Made by a program: the position numbers and the translations under genes
Part shown: positions 9,501 to 16,843 of the stretch, one piece after another
How the letters are laid out: every line of letters starts with the position of its first letter
Position numbering within the stretch: the stretch's first letter is position 1
Notes under the pieces: generated by a model
Told to the model about the DNA's origin: nothing
What the model saw: the letters and a program-made list of their open reading frames with translations, nothing else
Database searches by the model: none
NCBI RefSeq assembly: GCF_007747215.1
Contig: NZ_CP036273.1
Coordinates: forward strand, 5,812,322 to 5,876,321
Source: Urbifossiella limnaea
GTDB taxonomy: Bacteria; Planctomycetota; Planctomycetia; Gemmatales; Gemmataceae
Reading direction: 5' to 3'
Length of the DNA: 64,000 nt

Positions 9501-10761
9501 CACGGCGACCGGCGCGACCGGCGTGTCCGGGGCCTTCACGTTCGGCGACCGCGGCCCGGTCGGGTTCGCCGCCGTCGAGGCCGTTAACCCGCTCGTCACG
9601 AGCGCCGCGGCGACGACGTTCACGGAAGGCGCGGCGGGTGCGTTCCTCGTTACCGCCGCCGGCGCGCCCGCCGCGACGTTCACGGTCAGCGCCGGGGCGC
9701 TGCCGGCCGGCGTGACGCTGAGCGCGGCCGGCGTGCTGAGCGGCACGCCGACGGAAGCCGGCACCTTCGCGGTGACGATCACGGCCGCCAACGGCGCCAG
9801 CCCCGACGCGACGCAGGCGTTCACCCTGACGGTCAAGCCGAACGGCGACCGCTTCGCCGTCGCCACCGGGCCGGGCACGCCGGTGCGGGTGAAGGTGTTC
9901 GCGCCGGACGGCGCGGAGCTGTTCACGCTCGCCCCGTTCGGCGACTTCGCCGGCGGGGCGACGGTTGCCACCGGGGACGTGACCGGCGACGGGATCGACG
10001 ACGTGGCGGTCGGCGCCGGGGCAGGCGGCGGCCCGCACGTGAAGCTGTTCGACGGCGCGACCGGGGCCGAGCTCCGCAGCTTCTTCGCGTACGCGGCGGG
10101 CTTCGCCGGCGGGGTGTTCGTCGGCCTCGGTGACGTGACCGGCGACGGCCTCGCCGACGTGGTGACGGGCGTCGGCACCGGCGGGTCGCCGCACGTGAAG
10201 GTGTTCGACGGGCAGACGCTTCTCGAGGTCTTTAGCTTCTTCGCGTTCGATGACTCGCTCCGCGGCGGGTTGACGGTCCGGGCCGGGGACGTGGACGGCG
10301 ACGGCCGGGCGGACATCGTCACCGGCGCCGGCCCGGGCGGGGCGCCGCACATCAAGGTGTTCAGCGGCCGCGACCTGTCTCTGCTCCAGAGCTTCTTCGC
10401 CGACGACCCGACGAGCCGCGATGGCGTGTTCGTCGGCGTGGCGAACCTGGCCGGCGACACGCGCGCCGAGGTCGTTGCCGGGCTGGCCGGGCGGGTGAAG
10501 GTGTTCGGGTCGGTGGCCCCGCTGCTGCCGTACATCGAGCAGGACAACTTCGCGTCGTTCGCCGGCGGCGTGCGAACGAGCGTGGCGGCGATCCGGCTGG
10601 ACGACGGCATCATCGCCGTCCTGGTCGGGGCCGCCCCGGGGACGAAGGCCGGGCCGCACGTGCAGTTCATCGACGTCGCCATCGACGGAGCAACCAGCAG
10701 GGTCCGCAACAGCTTCTTCGCCTTCGACCCGGCGTTCACGGGCGGCGTGGCCGTCGGTTGA
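6595..10761 (+). CDS. Giant exported repeat protein with Ig-like and FG-GAP-type repeats
   Basis: 1388 aa. The N-terminus has the planctomycete export signature LRVEPLEDRVTPAYTATFS. Residues about 20-1000 are repetitive, Gly/Asp/Thr-rich beta sequence with many GGAGNDTFTV- or GGGGDDTFTL-type motifs related to RTX calcium-binding repeats. A putative-Ig segment follows (GALPAGVTLSAAGVLSGTP). The last 350 residues carry FG-GAP-like repeats with calcium-loop sequences (DVTGDGIDDVAVGAGAGGGP, DVDGDGRADIVTGAGPGGAP) and recurring HVKVF strands. It is likely a cell-surface or secreted structural or adhesive protein. The reading frame stays open far upstream, but protein-like sequence begins at this ATG. 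It converges on the decarboxylase gene with only 6 bp between stops. Confidence 0.88.
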   Translation: MARTARTTLRVEPLEDRVTPAYTATFSGFTSTWTGSSTGGTGDILTFSRDAGTGNLIHNRFVAGDTGFNSAQDFDSTVAGDQVLAASAASEVRVTTGGSSLDEVRVGGSVGGQTAAASQLLAVFIVTAGAAGQAVLVDDSSATTGRTFTFASNGVTTVGVGVSFAGQAFGDGITLNTGTGNDTVNLTSVLGIGIGVEPRAVVNDGGSDTVTVGSAAGSLDGFAGQPITVTGIGGTTAVVVNDAGDADGDTYTVTAGGVRREDGANDATVTTSGTGVSISLNTGGGADTVVMAAGATLNGGTLDAGAGVDALDYSAFTTPVVVNLGFGSSGLAAALDGNQANPAQTTPAAGTAAVSNYNATSKTFDLTLTVTDLNPATVTGLSLHSGGVGVNGPQLIDLLALGALVPAGTGFTLTLTGVALGAANEAAFLGGQTYLRVGTAAAGSLIRGQVFTTGNLNLAAGTATGTGGITGVENVTGGSAADSLVGSFVPNVLSGLGGNDVLVGGPGAGAGDTFLGGADDDVMVWSNGDGSDVMDGGAGTDTVAVNGNVTGNDVFTVGANGTRIDFDRTSAGPFSLDIGTVETLVVNGVGGDDSFAVNALAGVADLAAVQLNGFAGADTFAAPAAPAGITVTARGGAGNDTFTVGGPSLDAILGAVNVDGGGNDAAPTTTQTGSAGPNTLPTGDTIVLDDAGDPTANTYTLTVTDLIRNGQTPARFARVETIRLNAGTGGDTFTVDALALANTVVSGGGGDDTFTLNVGAGANARLDGDAGADTFTVSGSGTASVAVLNGGAENDAVNIVAPGGSLDNISGAIVVDGGGHAAAPTTSLTAGGVTNTLPVGDTLTFNDVGDASNNTYALAAGALTRPGIPDVTFAAVETVVLNAASGKNTVTVSATGPSTTTTVNGDTAADTITVTTTGAASNTAVNGGGGTDTFTVNGSGVGSVTQMDGGAAADTLSVPTAGSTTPSLTTATGATGVSGAFTFGDRGPVGFAAVEAVNPLVTSAAATTFTEGAAGAFLVTAAGAPAATFTVSAGALPAGVTLSAAGVLSGTPTEAGTFAVTITAANGASPDATQAFTLTVKPNGDRFAVATGPGTPVRVKVFAPDGAELFTLAPFGDFAGGATVATGDVTGDGIDDVAVGAGAGGGPHVKLFDGATGAELRSFFAYAAGFAGGVFVGLGDVTGDGLADVVTGVGTGGSPHVKVFDGQTLLEVFSFFAFDDSLRGGLTVRAGDVDGDGRADIVTGAGPGGAPHIKVFSGRDLSLLQSFFADDPTSRDGVFVGVANLAGDTRAEVVAGLAGRVKVFGSVAPLLPYIEQDNFASFAGGVRTSVAAIRLDDGIIAVLVGAAPGTKAGPHVQFIDVAIDGATSRVRNSFFAFDPAFTGGVAVG

Positions 10762-10767
10762 CAAGGG

Positions 10768-12198
10768 CTACGCGAGCCCGGGGGCGTCGCCCGCCGCCGC
10801 GCTCCGCACGAGTGCCCACAGCGCTTCCACGTCCGCGCGGGTGGTCTGCTCCGCGCCGACGGACACGCGCACCACCCAGCGGCCGCCGAGCGTCGCCGGC
10901 GTGAGGTACGCCCGGCCCGAGCGGTTGACGCGCTCGGCCCAGGCGCGGGTGTGGGCGTCGAGCGCCTCGCCGGTGACGCCCGGCGGCTCGTGGACCACGC
11001 ACACCGTTTGCAGCGGCACCGGCGCGGCCACGCGCCAGTGCGGCGTTACTCGCACCTGGTCCGCGAGCCACCGCGCGTTGTCCAGGTCGCGCCGCAGCCG
11101 CGCCTGCAAGCCGCTCAACCCTTCCGAACGGAGGAGGAACCACAGCTTCAGCGCCCGGAAGCGACGGCCCAGGGGGACGCCCCAGTCGCGGTAGTTCGTC
11201 ACCCGCCCGTCGGCGGCCGTGCGGAGGTAGCTGGGGTTAGTGGACATGACGCGGATGAGGTGGTCCGGGTCGCGGGTGTAGAACAGCGAGCAGTCGAAGA
11301 CGGCGCCGAGCCACTTGTGCGGGTTCAGCAGCAGCGTGTCGGCGCGCTCGATGCCGTCCCACATCCAGCGGCACTCGGGCAGGATCATCGCCGAGCCGGC
11401 CATCGCGGCGTCGACGTGGAGCCAGAGCTGGTGCCGGGCCGCGACCTCGGCAATGCCAGCGATCGGGTCGAGTGCCGTGGACGCGGTCGTTCCCGTCGTG
11501 GCGACCACGGCGCACGGCCGCTTCCCGGCCGCGGCGTCGGCGGCCACCATCGCGGCGAGGGCGTCGGGGCGCAGGGCGAATGCGTCGTCGTGCGGCACGG
11601 CGCGGACGTTCTCACGGCCGAACCCCGCCAGCAGCGCCGCCTTCTCCACCGAGCTGTGACTCTGGGCCGAGACGTACACGGTGAGCGGTTTGGGTTCGGC
11701 CTGCAAGCCGCCGCGGGCGAGGGAAAAGTTCGTGGTTCGCTCGCGGGCGCACAGCAGGGCCAGCAGGCTGCCGGTCGAGGCGGTGTCCTGGATGACGCCG
11801 CTCCACGCCGGCGACATACCGAGCGCCTGCCGCATCCAGCCACACACGACTTCTTCGAGTTCGGTGAGCGCGGGGCTGGCCTGCCAGTTCAGCCCGATGA
11901 CGCCGAGGCCAGTGCTGACGAGATCGCCGAGCACGCTGGCGAGCGCGGCGTTAGACGGGAAGTAGCCGAAGAAGCGCGGGTGCTGCCAGTGCGTGACGCC
12001 GGGCATCACGACGCGGTCGAGGTCGGCGAGGACGGCGTCGAACGGCTCCGGCTCGGCGGGGGGCTCCGCCGGCAGCGCGGCCTTCACCTGCCCGGGTTCG
12101 GTCTGCGAGATCACGGGCCGGGCTGCGACGCCGGCACGGTAGTCGGCGAGCCAGTCGATCAGCCGGTGGCCGTGGGCGCGGAACTCATCGGGTGTCAT
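10768..12198 (-). CDS. Group II PLP-dependent decarboxylase (aromatic amino acid decarboxylase family)
   Basis: 476 aa. Family signatures: HWQHPRFFGYFPSN, LHVDAAMAGSAMI (PLP Asp) and LLNPHKWLG with the Schiff-base lysine, followed by the typical DCSLFYTRD. Such enzymes decarboxylate tyrosine, DOPA, tryptophan or related amino acids. The ATG overlaps the last 14 bases of ftr, so the two are probably cotranslated. In methanogens tyrosine decarboxylase (MfnA) makes tyramine for methanofuran. Placement beside formylmethanofuran genes makes a similar role here attractive, but this protein is about 90 residues longer than archaeal MfnA and belongs to the bacterial/eukaryotic branch, so the substrate is inference. 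Confidence 0.88.
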   Translation of the reverse strand: MTPDEFRAHGHRLIDWLADYRAGVAARPVISQTEPGQVKAALPAEPPAEPEPFDAVLADLDRVVMPGVTHWQHPRFFGYFPSNAALASVLGDLVSTGLGVIGLNWQASPALTELEEVVCGWMRQALGMSPAWSGVIQDTASTGSLLALLCARERTTNFSLARGGLQAEPKPLTVYVSAQSHSSVEKAALLAGFGRENVRAVPHDDAFALRPDALAAMVAADAAAGKRPCAVVATTGTTASTALDPIAGIAEVAARHQLWLHVDAAMAGSAMILPECRWMWDGIERADTLLLNPHKWLGAVFDCSLFYTRDPDHLIRVMSTNPSYLRTAADGRVTNYRDWGVPLGRRFRALKLWFLLRSEGLSGLQARLRRDLDNARWLADQVRVTPHWRVAAPVPLQTVCVVHEPPGVTGEALDAHTRAWAERVNRSGRAYLTPATLGGRWVVRVSVGAEQTTRADVEALWALVRSAAAGDAPGLA

Positions 12199-13087
12199 CG
12201 AACAGCCGGTGCAGGTGAATGTGGTGCGGGCCGAGCTTGCCGCCGTAGTTGCCGGCGGTGATGCGCACCACCCCCGGCAGGCACGCGGCCCGAACGCCGG
12301 CGCGGGTCGCCGCCTCCACCGTCGGCAGGTCGAGCCCGTCGAAGACGAGTTCGTAGACGGCGTTCACGCCCTCGGGCAGCGCCGACGCCACCGAGCCGCG
12401 GAGCGTGGGGCAGTAGGCGTCGTTCGTGCTCGCCTTCAGCGCCTTGTACTTGCTCCCCACCTTGCTGCCGCTGCGGACCACGCCGCCGGGGAACGGCAGG
12501 ATGACGCCCGGCACCGCCCGCACCGCCGCGACCGCCGCCTCGGCCGCCGCCAGCGCCACCGCCTGCGAATAGCCCAGAATCAGGAAGTTGCCGCCGCCGA
12601 CGCCCTTCACCGTGCCGAAGGATTCTTCGCAGAGGAACTCGCCGTCCATCGTCGGCATCCGCCAGTAGCGCTTGCCGTCGAGCAGCTTGCTGATCTGCCA
12701 GCCGTCCCCGAAGTACCGCAGCGCCCCGCCGACCTTGATCGACCGGCCGGCGTCGCCGGCCAGGCCGTTGAAACAGGCGGTGGTGGCGCACGTCAGCACG
12801 CACTGGGCCACGCGGTTGACCACGGCCTTCTGCAGCGCGTCGCGGCTGAAGCCGAAGAACAGCAGCGCCACGCCGGGCCGGCCGTCGGGCGTCTCGTCCG
12901 CCGACAGCTCGCGCTCGATGGCCGCCTCGGCGTCGCAGCCGATGACGCTGGCGGCGTACCCGGTGGCGGCCTGCCCGGCGGTCCGCGCCCACGCCGCCGT
13001 CGCGGCGGTGACCACGACCCGCGCGGCGGTCATGGGGAACGCCTCGGCGAACGTGTCTTCGATCTCGACGCCGTTGACGGTGAGCAC
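12185..13087 (-). CDS. ftr: Formylmethanofuran:tetrahydromethanopterin formyltransferase
   Basis: 300 aa from GTG at 13087, matching the usual length of about 297. The N-terminus TVNGVEIEDTFAEAFPMTAA and later blocks (ATGYAASVIGCDAEAAIERE, MDGEFLCEESFGTVKGVGGG, GGVVRSGSKVGSKYKALKAS) are characteristic of Ftr/FhcD. It transfers the formyl group between formylmethanofuran and tetrahydromethanopterin in the cytoplasm, part of formaldehyde oxidation or formate handling. In-frame sequence before the GTG comes from the palindromic repeat at 13167-13240 and is not Ftr-like, which decides the start. It is divergent from the fwd genes and overlaps the decarboxylase gene downstream. Confidence 0.95.
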   Translation of the reverse strand: MLTVNGVEIEDTFAEAFPMTAARVVVTAATAAWARTAGQAATGYAASVIGCDAEAAIERELSADETPDGRPGVALLFFGFSRDALQKAVVNRVAQCVLTCATTACFNGLAGDAGRSIKVGGALRYFGDGWQISKLLDGKRYWRMPTMDGEFLCEESFGTVKGVGGGNFLILGYSQAVALAAAEAAVAAVRAVPGVILPFPGGVVRSGSKVGSKYKALKASTNDAYCPTLRGSVASALPEGVNAVYELVFDGLDLPTVEAATRAGVRAACLPGVVRITAGNYGGKLGPHHIHLHRLFDDTR

Positions 13088-13166
13088 GGGCAGAGCGCTC
13101 CGGAGGGAGGTAGGGAATCGTGTATTCCTTTGCCTCCCCGGCCGCAACCGCTTATGCTGGCGATTC

Positions 13167-13240
13167 CAAAGTAGTAGGCACACTCCGTGTGCCGGCTGCT
13201 TGTCACGCGCGACGGCACACGGAGTGTGCCTACTACTTTG
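13167..13240. repeat. 28-bp perfect inverted repeat between divergent ftr and fwdD
   Basis: Arms 13167-13194 and 13213-13240 are exact reverse complements with an 18-bp spacer. The arm reads CAAAGTAGTAGGCACACTCC followed by GTGTGCCG. The second arm ends only 8 bp before the GTG of fwdD, so the element occupies the whole promoter/leader region. It looks like a mobile palindromic repeat, but a hairpin there could affect expression of fwdD. Confidence 0.8.
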
Positions 13241-13248
13241 AGGCAATC

Positions 13249-13587
13249 GTGCGGTTCGTCCTGACCCCGATCCGCAGCAACAAGCAGGGCGTGCAGATCA
13301 ACGTCGGCAAGGACGGGGCCGCCTACGACGCGATCGTGAACACGCTGACGATGCACCCCGAGGACATGAAGGAGCTGGGCGCGGTGGCCGGGGCGACCGT
13401 CCGCGTGCGGACCGAGAACGGCGAGACGACGTTCCAGTGCAAGGACGGGAACGTGCCCCGCGGGCTGCTGTTCGTCCCCTACGGCCCGCCGACCTGCCTG
13501 CTGATGGGCGGCGACACCGACGGCACCGGCATGCCTACCTCGAAGGGCTGGGACGTGGACGTGGAAGTCGTGGAGTCTGGTACTTGA
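13249..13587 (+). CDS. fwdD: Formylmethanofuran dehydrogenase subunit D-like (molybdopterin dinucleotide-binding)
   Basis: 112 aa from GTG at 13249. The sequence VRFVLTPIRSNKQGVQINVG and the C-terminal TGMPTSKGWDVDVEV match the small FwdD/FmdD subunit, which with FwdB forms the pocket for the Mo- or W-pterin cofactor in the archaeal enzyme. Upstream codons lie in the palindromic repeat, so the GTG is preferred. Bacterial hydrolytic Fhc complexes of methylotrophs consist of FhcA, B, C and D (=Ftr) and lack this subunit. Its presence argues for a metal-pterin, redox-active dehydrogenase. First gene of the rightward fwd operon. Confidence 0.85.
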   Translation: MRFVLTPIRSNKQGVQINVGKDGAAYDAIVNTLTMHPEDMKELGAVAGATVRVRTENGETTFQCKDGNVPRGLLFVPYGPPTCLLMGGDTDGTGMPTSKGWDVDVEVVESGT

Positions 13588-13597
13588 GGCCGACGCG

Positions 13598-13747
13598 ATG
13601 AACGACGACACCGAACTCGCCGACGTGCAAGAGCAGGCCGTGAATCGACCCGCCGAGCCCGAGGTCGCGGCGTGGGAGCAGATCGAGCCGGGGCGGTTCA
13701 TGCCGCGGCGCGTCCGCGGCAGTTGCCGCGGGCAGGTGCTGGGGTGA
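13598..13747 (+). CDS. Small ORF inside the fwd operon, 49 aa
   Basis: ATG 13598 to TGA 13745-13747, 10 bp after fwdD and 84 bp before fwdB. Acidic N-terminal half (MNDDTELADVQEQAVNRPAE) and basic C-terminal half (EPGRFMPRRVRGSCRGQVLG). Codon use is like its neighbours. I do not recognise a family. The position, between two subunits of one enzyme, suggests a small accessory or assembly protein, but chance cannot be excluded at this length. Confidence 0.5.
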   Translation: MNDDTELADVQEQAVNRPAEPEVAAWEQIEPGRFMPRRVRGSCRGQVLG

Positions 13748-13761
13748 AGCTTCGTCGTCCC

Positions 13762-13780
13762 GCCGTCCGGTCCGGACGGC
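13762..13780 (+). repeat. 9-bp-arm hairpin between the small ORF and fwdB
   Basis: GCCGTCCGG, one central T, CCGGACGGC: a perfect inverted repeat in the 84-bp gap. Without an adjoining T-run it is not a classical terminator. It could be an mRNA-stability or processing hairpin. Confidence 0.4.
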
Positions 13781-13831
13781 TCGCAAAAGTAGTAGCCCCC
13801 GCCGCGCGCCGGCCCTCTCCCGGGTGACGAG

Positions 13832-15163
13832 ATGGAACTGACGGTGACGAAGAACGCGGTCTGCACCTTCTGCGGGTGCGTGTGCGACGACATTGAGCTG
13901 CACGCCGACGCCGAGCGGATCGTCGAGACCAAGCGGGCCTGCATCCTCGGCGAGGCGTGGTTCAAGAACCACACCGCCGAGCGCCACTACCCCGACGCCC
14001 TCATCGACGGCCGCGAGGCGACCGTGAACGAGGCGGTGGAGGCCGCGGCCGAGTTCCTCCACGCCGCCGACATGCCGCTGGTCTACGGCCTCTCCAACGT
14101 CACCTGCGAGACCACCCGCGAGGCGGTCCGGCTCGCCGGGCTCGTCGGCGCGGTCATCGACAGCCACACCTCGCTCTGACACGGTCCCACAGAGGTGGCC
14201 GCCCAGTTGGGCGGAAAGGTGACCTGCACGCTGGGCGAAGTCAAAAACCGGGCCGACTTCATCATCTACTGGGGCGGCAACCCGGCCGAGTGCCACCCGC
14301 GGCACTTCACGCGCTACACCCTCACGCCGAAGGGGAAGTTCCTGCCGCGCGGCCGCAAGGACCGCACGATGGTGCTCGTAGACATCCGCGAGACGATGAG
14401 CGCCAAGGCCGCCGACATCTTCCTCCAGGTGCGGCCGGGCAAGGACTTCGAGGTGCTGACCATCCTGCGGGCGCTGGTGAAGGGCCAGCGGGTGGACGCG
14501 GCGGCGGTCGCCGAAACCGGGCTGACACTGGAGCAGCTTCAGGACCTCGTCGACCGCATGAAGGCGGCGAAGTTCGGCGTGCTGTTCTTCGGCATGGGCC
14601 TGTCGATGACCCGCGGCAAGCACATGAACAGCGCCGCGGCGCTGACGCTGGCGGCGGAGCTGAACGCGTTCACGAAGTTCGTGGCGATGCCGATGCGCGG
14701 GCACGGCAACGTGACCGGGGCGGACGTGGTGCTGCGGTACACGACGGCGTACCCGTTCGGCATCAGCCTGACCCGCGGCTACCCGCGGTTCAACCCCGGC
14801 GAGTACTCGACCATCGACCTGCTCGTCCGCGGCGACGTGGACGCGACGCTCGTGCTGGGCGCCGACCCCGGGGCGACGATGCCGAAGCCGGCGATCGAGC
14901 ACCTGAAGCGGACGCCGACGATCGTGCTGGACCCGAAGGTGACGCACACGAGCCGGCTGTCGCGCGTCCACATCACGACGGCCGCGACCGGCATCAGCGC
15001 CGGCGGCACGGTCTACCGGATGGACGAGATCCCGCTGCCGCTCCGCCCGCCGCTGACGTCGCCGTACCCGACCGACGAGGAGGTGGTGAAGCGGATCATC
15101 GCCGCGGTGGAGCGGAAGAAGCCGTGGTACCCGGTGCCGACCACCGCGCCGCAGACGACGTGA
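13832..15163 (+). CDS. fwdB: Formylmethanofuran dehydrogenase subunit B with in-frame TGA, likely selenocysteine (U116)
   Basis: 443 aa if TGA 14177-14179 is read as selenocysteine. The N-terminus carries the [4Fe-4S] cysteine cluster CTFCGCVCDD (residues 11-20). Codon 116 is TGA in the context DSHTSL-U-HGPTEVAAQLG, and the same frame continues with typical FwdB sequence (VTCTLGEVKNRADFIIYWGG, NPAECHPRHF, GHGNVTGADVVLRYTTAYPF) to 15163. Against the paralogue at 39935-41194 the alignment across the TGA has no gap. In archaeal FwdB this is the position of the tungsten/molybdenum-binding Cys118 or its Sec replacement. A hairpin suitable as bacterial SECIS follows. With FwdD, FwdA and FwdC it would interconvert CO2 and formylmethanofuran. 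Alternative: a nonsense mutation, with a second start at GTG 14195. Confidence 0.88.
14180..14224 (+). promoter_or_regulatory. Candidate bacterial SECIS element just after the in-frame TGA of fwdB
   Basis: Upper stem CCGCCC (14199-14204) and GGGCGG (14209-14214) closes a four-base loop AGUU whose second base is G. A lower pairing GGUC (14183-14186) with GACC (14221-14224) is also possible. The apical loop begins 25 nt after the TGA. Known bacterial SECIS hairpins, bound by SelB, lie within about 40 nt after the UGA, with a short stem and a G in the first two loop bases. The stretch is also coding, so the hairpin must be compatible with FwdB sequence. Confidence 0.65.
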
Positions 15164-15176
15164 TCGTTGCCCACCG

Positions 15177-16829
15177 GTGAACAAGCCCATGCTTCGGATT
15201 CGCGGCGGCACGGTGTACGACCCCGCCAACGGCGTCAACGGCGAGCTGCGCGACGTCTGCATTGCGGGCGGCAAGGTCGTCGCCGACGACTCCGCGCAGA
15301 CCGGGCGCACCATCGACGCCACCGGCATGATCGTCTTCCCCGGCGGGGTGGACGTCCACACCCACATCGGCGGGGCGGCGCTCAACTTCGCCCGCGGGCT
15401 CATCCCCGAGCAGCACCGCAAGGCCACGCCGATCTTCCACAGCCCGCACACCCGCGGCGGCATCATCGGCACCACGCCCACCACCTTCGCCACCGGCTAC
15501 GTCTACGCCGGCATGGGCTGGACCACCGCCAACGAGGCCGCGGTTCCGATCCTCTCGGCCAAGCACACCCACGAGGAACTCCGCGACACGCCCATCATCG
15601 ACAAGACCTGCTGCGTGCTGATGGCGAACAACGAGATCATCCTCGACCTGCTGGAGAACGACGAGTTCGAGCGGGCCAAGCAGGTGGCGGCGTGGCAAGT
15701 CTGGGCGGCGAAGGCCTACGGCATCAAGGCCGTGAACCCCGGTGGCGTCGCCGGCTGGAAGTGGGGCAAAGACTGCAAGGGCCTGTCGGACGTGGTCCCC
15801 GGCTACAAGAAAGTGACGCCGGCGAAGATCGTCGCAGCCCTCGCCCGCATCGCCGACGAGCTGAACCTGCCGCACCCGGTCCACCTCCACTGCAACAACC
15901 TCGGCGCCCCCGGCAACGCCAGCACCACCGTCGAGACGATGAAGGTGCTGGAGGGCCGCCGGACGCACCTGGCGCACCTCCAGTACCACGCCTACGGCGG
16001 CGACGACTGGCACTCCATGCGCTCCGCCGCGGCCGAGGTTGCCGAGCACTTCAACGCGAACAAGAACCTCACCACCGACGCCGGGGCGGTCCTGTTCGGC
16101 ACCACCGTCACCGTCACCGCCGACGGCCCGTGGCAGCACCTGCTCTACCAGCTCACCGGCCGCAAGTGGGCGAACCTGGACGTCGAGAACGAGACCGGCT
16201 GCGGCGTCGTGCCGTACGTCTACAAGGAGAAGAACCTCGTCAACGCGATCCAGTGGGCCGTGGGGCTGGAACTCCTGCTGCTCATCGACGACCCGTGGCG
16301 CATCGCCCTGACCACCGACCACCCCAACGGCGCGACGTTCTGGCGCTACCCCGAGATCGTGCAACTCCTGATGAACGCCGACTTCCGCAAGGAGCAGTTG
16401 GCGAAGTTCCCCGAGGTGGCCCGCAGCCGGATGGTGCTGCCGGACCTGACGCGTGAGTACACGCTGAACGAGATCGCCATCATCACGTCGGCCGGTCCCG
16501 CGCGCACTCTGGGGCTACCGCAGAAGGGTCACCTCGGCGTCGGGGCGGACGCCGACGTGGCGATCTACAACCACAACACGGACGTGGCGGCGATGTTCGC
16601 CCACCCGCGCTACGTCATCAAGGGCGGCATCCTGGTCGTCGAGGAAGGCGAACTGCGGGCGTCGCCGGAGGGCCGGCAGTTCGCGGTGAAGCCGCAGTAC
16701 GATGAGGCGGTCGAGGACTACCTCCGCCCGCTGTTCCAGCAGCACTACACGATGTCGTTCGAGAACTACCCGGTGGCCGCGGGGCGCGTCCACGGGCTCG
16801 AAGTCGTTGAGCCCACATCCTCGTCGTAG
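15177..16829 (+). CDS. fwdA: Formylmethanofuran dehydrogenase subunit A (amidohydrolase type)
   Basis: 550 aa from GTG at 15177, 13 bp after fwdB. Amidohydrolase-fold protein with the metal motif GGVDVHTHIGGAALNFARG near residue 60 and FwdA blocks such as HRKATPIFHSPHTRGGIIGT and HLHCNNLGAPGNASTT. In the archaeal complex this subunit holds a dinuclear metal site that links formate and formylmethanofuran, while FwdB/D handle CO2/formate. Length matches the family. Cytoplasmic. Confidence 0.93.
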   Translation: MNKPMLRIRGGTVYDPANGVNGELRDVCIAGGKVVADDSAQTGRTIDATGMIVFPGGVDVHTHIGGAALNFARGLIPEQHRKATPIFHSPHTRGGIIGTTPTTFATGYVYAGMGWTTANEAAVPILSAKHTHEELRDTPIIDKTCCVLMANNEIILDLLENDEFERAKQVAAWQVWAAKAYGIKAVNPGGVAGWKWGKDCKGLSDVVPGYKKVTPAKIVAALARIADELNLPHPVHLHCNNLGAPGNASTTVETMKVLEGRRTHLAHLQYHAYGGDDWHSMRSAAAEVAEHFNANKNLTTDAGAVLFGTTVTVTADGPWQHLLYQLTGRKWANLDVENETGCGVVPYVYKEKNLVNAIQWAVGLELLLLIDDPWRIALTTDHPNGATFWRYPEIVQLLMNADFRKEQLAKFPEVARSRMVLPDLTREYTLNEIAIITSAGPARTLGLPQKGHLGVGADADVAIYNHNTDVAAMFAHPRYVIKGGILVVEEGELRASPEGRQFAVKPQYDEAVEDYLRPLFQQHYTMSFENYPVAAGRVHGLEVVEPTSSS

Positions 16830-16843
16830 GCAAGCACCGCCCT

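Noticed and set aside
7012-10764. Very long minus-strand open frame opposite the giant surface protein
   Set aside because: Low-complexity Arg/Gly/Val/Asp sequence caused by GC-rich third positions of the plus-strand gene. No domain or export signal, whereas the plus strand gives clear repeats.
13832-15163. fwdB as a pseudogene or as two separate genes
   Set aside because: Only one stop is present, the frame does not change, sequence on both sides is well conserved, and the stop falls on the active-site residue with a fitting hairpin. A random nonsense mutation there would be a strong coincidence. The GTG at 14195 would start the protein after the active site.
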